Shown here piece after piece: positions 62,736-64,000 of a stretch of 64,000 nt of DNA (the stretch's first letter is position 1; the number at the start of each line of letters is the position of its first letter). This DNA comes from Sphingopyxis indica (GTDB lineage: Bacteria > Pseudomonadota > Alphaproteobacteria > Sphingomonadales > Sphingomonadaceae): assembly GCF_900188185.1 (NCBI RefSeq), contig NZ_FZPA01000012.1, positions 30,001-94,000 of the forward strand. The letters are read 5' to 3'. Below the pieces are notes generated by a model, which saw nothing but the letters and a program-made list of their open reading frames with translations, was not told the origin of the DNA and did not search any database. The translations under genes and the position numbers were made by a program.

Positions 62736-63106
62736 AGCATCCCCACAGTCCCACCCCCTGCACCGCAACGCGGCGCAGGCTCGATTCATCAGATTCGGTG
62801 CGACCCTTCCGTCCGAATCGACTCGGACATCTCCCTATGGGCGAGCAAACCACAGAGTCTTTCGAATCTGCAAGCATGTTAACTTTTAGTTAAGTCAGGC
62901 ATGGACGAGCGGATCTGCGGCAAGCCGCCGCCCGCGCTCGATCGCTGAATTTCACATGAAATCAAATGATTGGATGCATGGATTCGGCCCGATACACCGC
63001 CGCTTCGGGGTCCGATTGTCGTCCCTTTTCGGCACGGCATCGAAAGGAAAGCGAAGTAAGATCCGTGCGTTTGGGAGCGAGCGGACGACCGGCTGCCGGT
63101 GCGCGC
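62736..63106. promoter_or_regulatory. adhesin upstream region with palindromes
   Basis: A 371-bp gene-free stretch between the polysaccharide polymerase gene and the adhesin, both on the minus strand. It holds a perfect palindrome TTAACT-TTT-AGTTAA at 62879-62893, about 145 bp before the adhesin start. A near-perfect one, TCCGAATCGACTCGGA, lies at 62812-62827, about 80 bp before it. The part around 62840-62990 is AT-richer than the genome average. A promoter is expected here, but I cannot place -35/-10 boxes with confidence. Confidence 0.45.
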
Positions 63107-64000
63107 TCAGCCGGGCTGCGGCGCCCGGCAGCCGCCGGCGGCATCGCCGGACTTCGTGGCGAGAACGACAGCAATGCACAGGGCGAAGATCGAGACCGAC
63201 TGGACATGATAGAGGCTGCCGTCGAACAGTGAAAATACCGCGATATTCATGGCAGCCAGCAAGAATGCCGCATTTTGCTCGTTGACCGCCCGATAGACTT
63301 TGCATCCCAGCCAGATCGACAGGATCGCGACAAGGCCCGCGCCAACGAAACCCCAGGACAAGAGGATTTGCAGAAAGACGTTATGCGGCTGGGCCACATG
63401 CGTATCGGGAAACAGCGTGGCAAACTGCGACTCGCCCCATCCGAACCAGGGGCGTTGCAGCGCCATCTCTAGAGTCCTGCCCCAAATGGCGATCCGGCCA
63501 CTGTCCGAATCGTCGCCGATCAGACGCTGCGGCCCGAAGCGACCCAGCGGAACAAGGACAGTCAACGCGACCGAGAGCAATATTCCTGCACCAAGGACTG
63601 CCAGAAAACGGAGGACTCCCCTTCTCGCAAAGGGAAATAGCAAAAACGCGCCCGCATAACCTCCCGCTACCGCGGCCAATGTACCGCGCGATCCGGTCCA
63701 GAGCGCCGCGGCAAGGGCGAACGCCGCAACCACGCCGCTGATCTTGTCGCCAGCGATCCATTTCCAAAGGCAAAGGCCCGCAATGGCGGCAGCATAATAG
63801 CCGTATCCACGAATTTGATTGTAAGCCGGAAAATAGTATGCCCAGACATAGTCATCTTCTCTATGCAATAGAGCATATGAAATCGACAAAATTGTAAATA
63901 TAAGGAATCCAATAGTCATATTTTTATACAGAATTTCTGTATAAAACATTCTCGATCTTGTGTATATAAGATATATGGCAATACCAAAACCAAGATGAAT
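63107..64000 (-). CDS. O-antigen ligase/polymerase-type membrane protein (5' end outside window)
   Basis: The minus-strand frame is open from the window edge to a stop at 63107 (297 codons seen); codons before the ATG at 63949 continue a hydrophobic helix, so the true start lies further out. Multiple membrane helices are visible, and the Wzy_C-type signature appears as GSRGTLAAVAGGYAGA, then GRIAIWGRTLEMALQRPWFGWG and QPHNVFLQILLSWGFVGAGL. Such proteins polymerise or ligate surface polysaccharides. The far end (63800-64000) is clearly AT-rich with A/T-ending codons, unlike the rest of the window. Confidence 0.8.
   Translation of the reverse strand: MHLGFGIAIYLIYTRSRMFYTEILYKNMTIGFLIFTILSISYALLHREDDYVWAYYFPAYNQIRGYGYYAAAIAGLCLWKWIAGDKISGVVAAFALAAALWTGSRGTLAAVAGGYAGAFLLFPFARRGVLRFLAVLGAGILLSVALTVLVPLGRFGPQRLIGDDSDSGRIAIWGRTLEMALQRPWFGWGESQFATLFPDTHVAQPHNVFLQILLSWGFVGAGLVAILSIWLGCKVYRAVNEQNAAFLLAAMNIAVFSLFDGSLYHVQSVSIFALCIAVVLATKSGDAAGGCRAPQPG

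Noticed and set aside
59481..62882. 1,133-codon open frame on the plus strand opposite the adhesin
   Set aside because: It mirrors the repetitive adhesin coding sequence; the protein is Arg/Val/Gly-rich low complexity with no recognisable fold.

Overview
The window is high-GC DNA with compact minus-heavy operons, frequent ATGA-type stop/start overlaps and many short palindromic intergenic repeats. Its proteins (DUF4139 pair, DUF4167, large NAD-glutamate dehydrogenase, hflKC-degP, T1SS-143 adhesin) are typical of Sphingomonadales, most likely Sphingopyxis or a close relative. This is inferred from protein character, not from a database search. I saw no rRNA, tRNA, CRISPR array, IS transposase or prophage.

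Layout. 1-4130: truncated CBS protein, small membrane protein plus hotdog thioesterase, two tandem DUF4139 genes (the upstream one frameshifted). 4204-4468: a 265-bp element of nested perfect inverted repeats that could fold as a cloverleaf. 4468-8860: translation block (DUF4167, prmC, prfA, hisS). 8956-18540: M61 peptidase, ppa, mscS-metC, chrA, sseA, a proline-rich membrane protein and queF. 18584-25876: thioesterase, a small membrane protein behind an EcfG-type stress promoter, cytochrome P450, M1 aminopeptidase, globin-like protein and HerA-like ATPase. 25877-26522: repeat-filled gap without a convincing gene. 26523-32127: glyoxalase-fold protein, degP, hflC-hflK, mrp and a CoA-binding protein. 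32264-38470: orphan IorB-like molybdoenzyme, hemH, DUF1963 protein, phaB and an RHH protein. 38648-45748: DcsG-like ATP-grasp, giant NAD-GDH and a PAS protein.

The most striking region is 45922-62735. A LapG-type periplasmic cysteine protease (plus strand) faces a minus-strand operon encoding a ~2,907-residue T1SS-143/VCBS adhesin, an OmpA-domain protein, a TolC-type outer-membrane channel, a LssB/LapB-type ABC exporter, a SleB-like cell-wall hydrolase and an HlyD-type adaptor. Together these look like a self-contained surface-adhesin secretion, anchoring and release system. The adhesin has a retention-module-like N-terminus, an 819-bp near-perfect tandem duplication, no RTX nonapeptides, an EF-hand-like calcium segment, and no canonical LapG cleavage motif that I could find. 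No LapD-like c-di-GMP receptor lies in the window. At the right edge (63107-64000) a truncated O-antigen ligase/polymerase gene becomes AT-rich, hinting at an exopolysaccharide locus beyond the window.

Dispersed repeats occur in several families. A ~85-bp family recurs at 11617, 19076 (degenerate), 23662 and 38495. Distinct palindromes lie at 6317/6393, 7501, 25991, 26097 and 32135. Many sit just past gene 3' ends, where they may act as terminators or mRNA-end hairpins.
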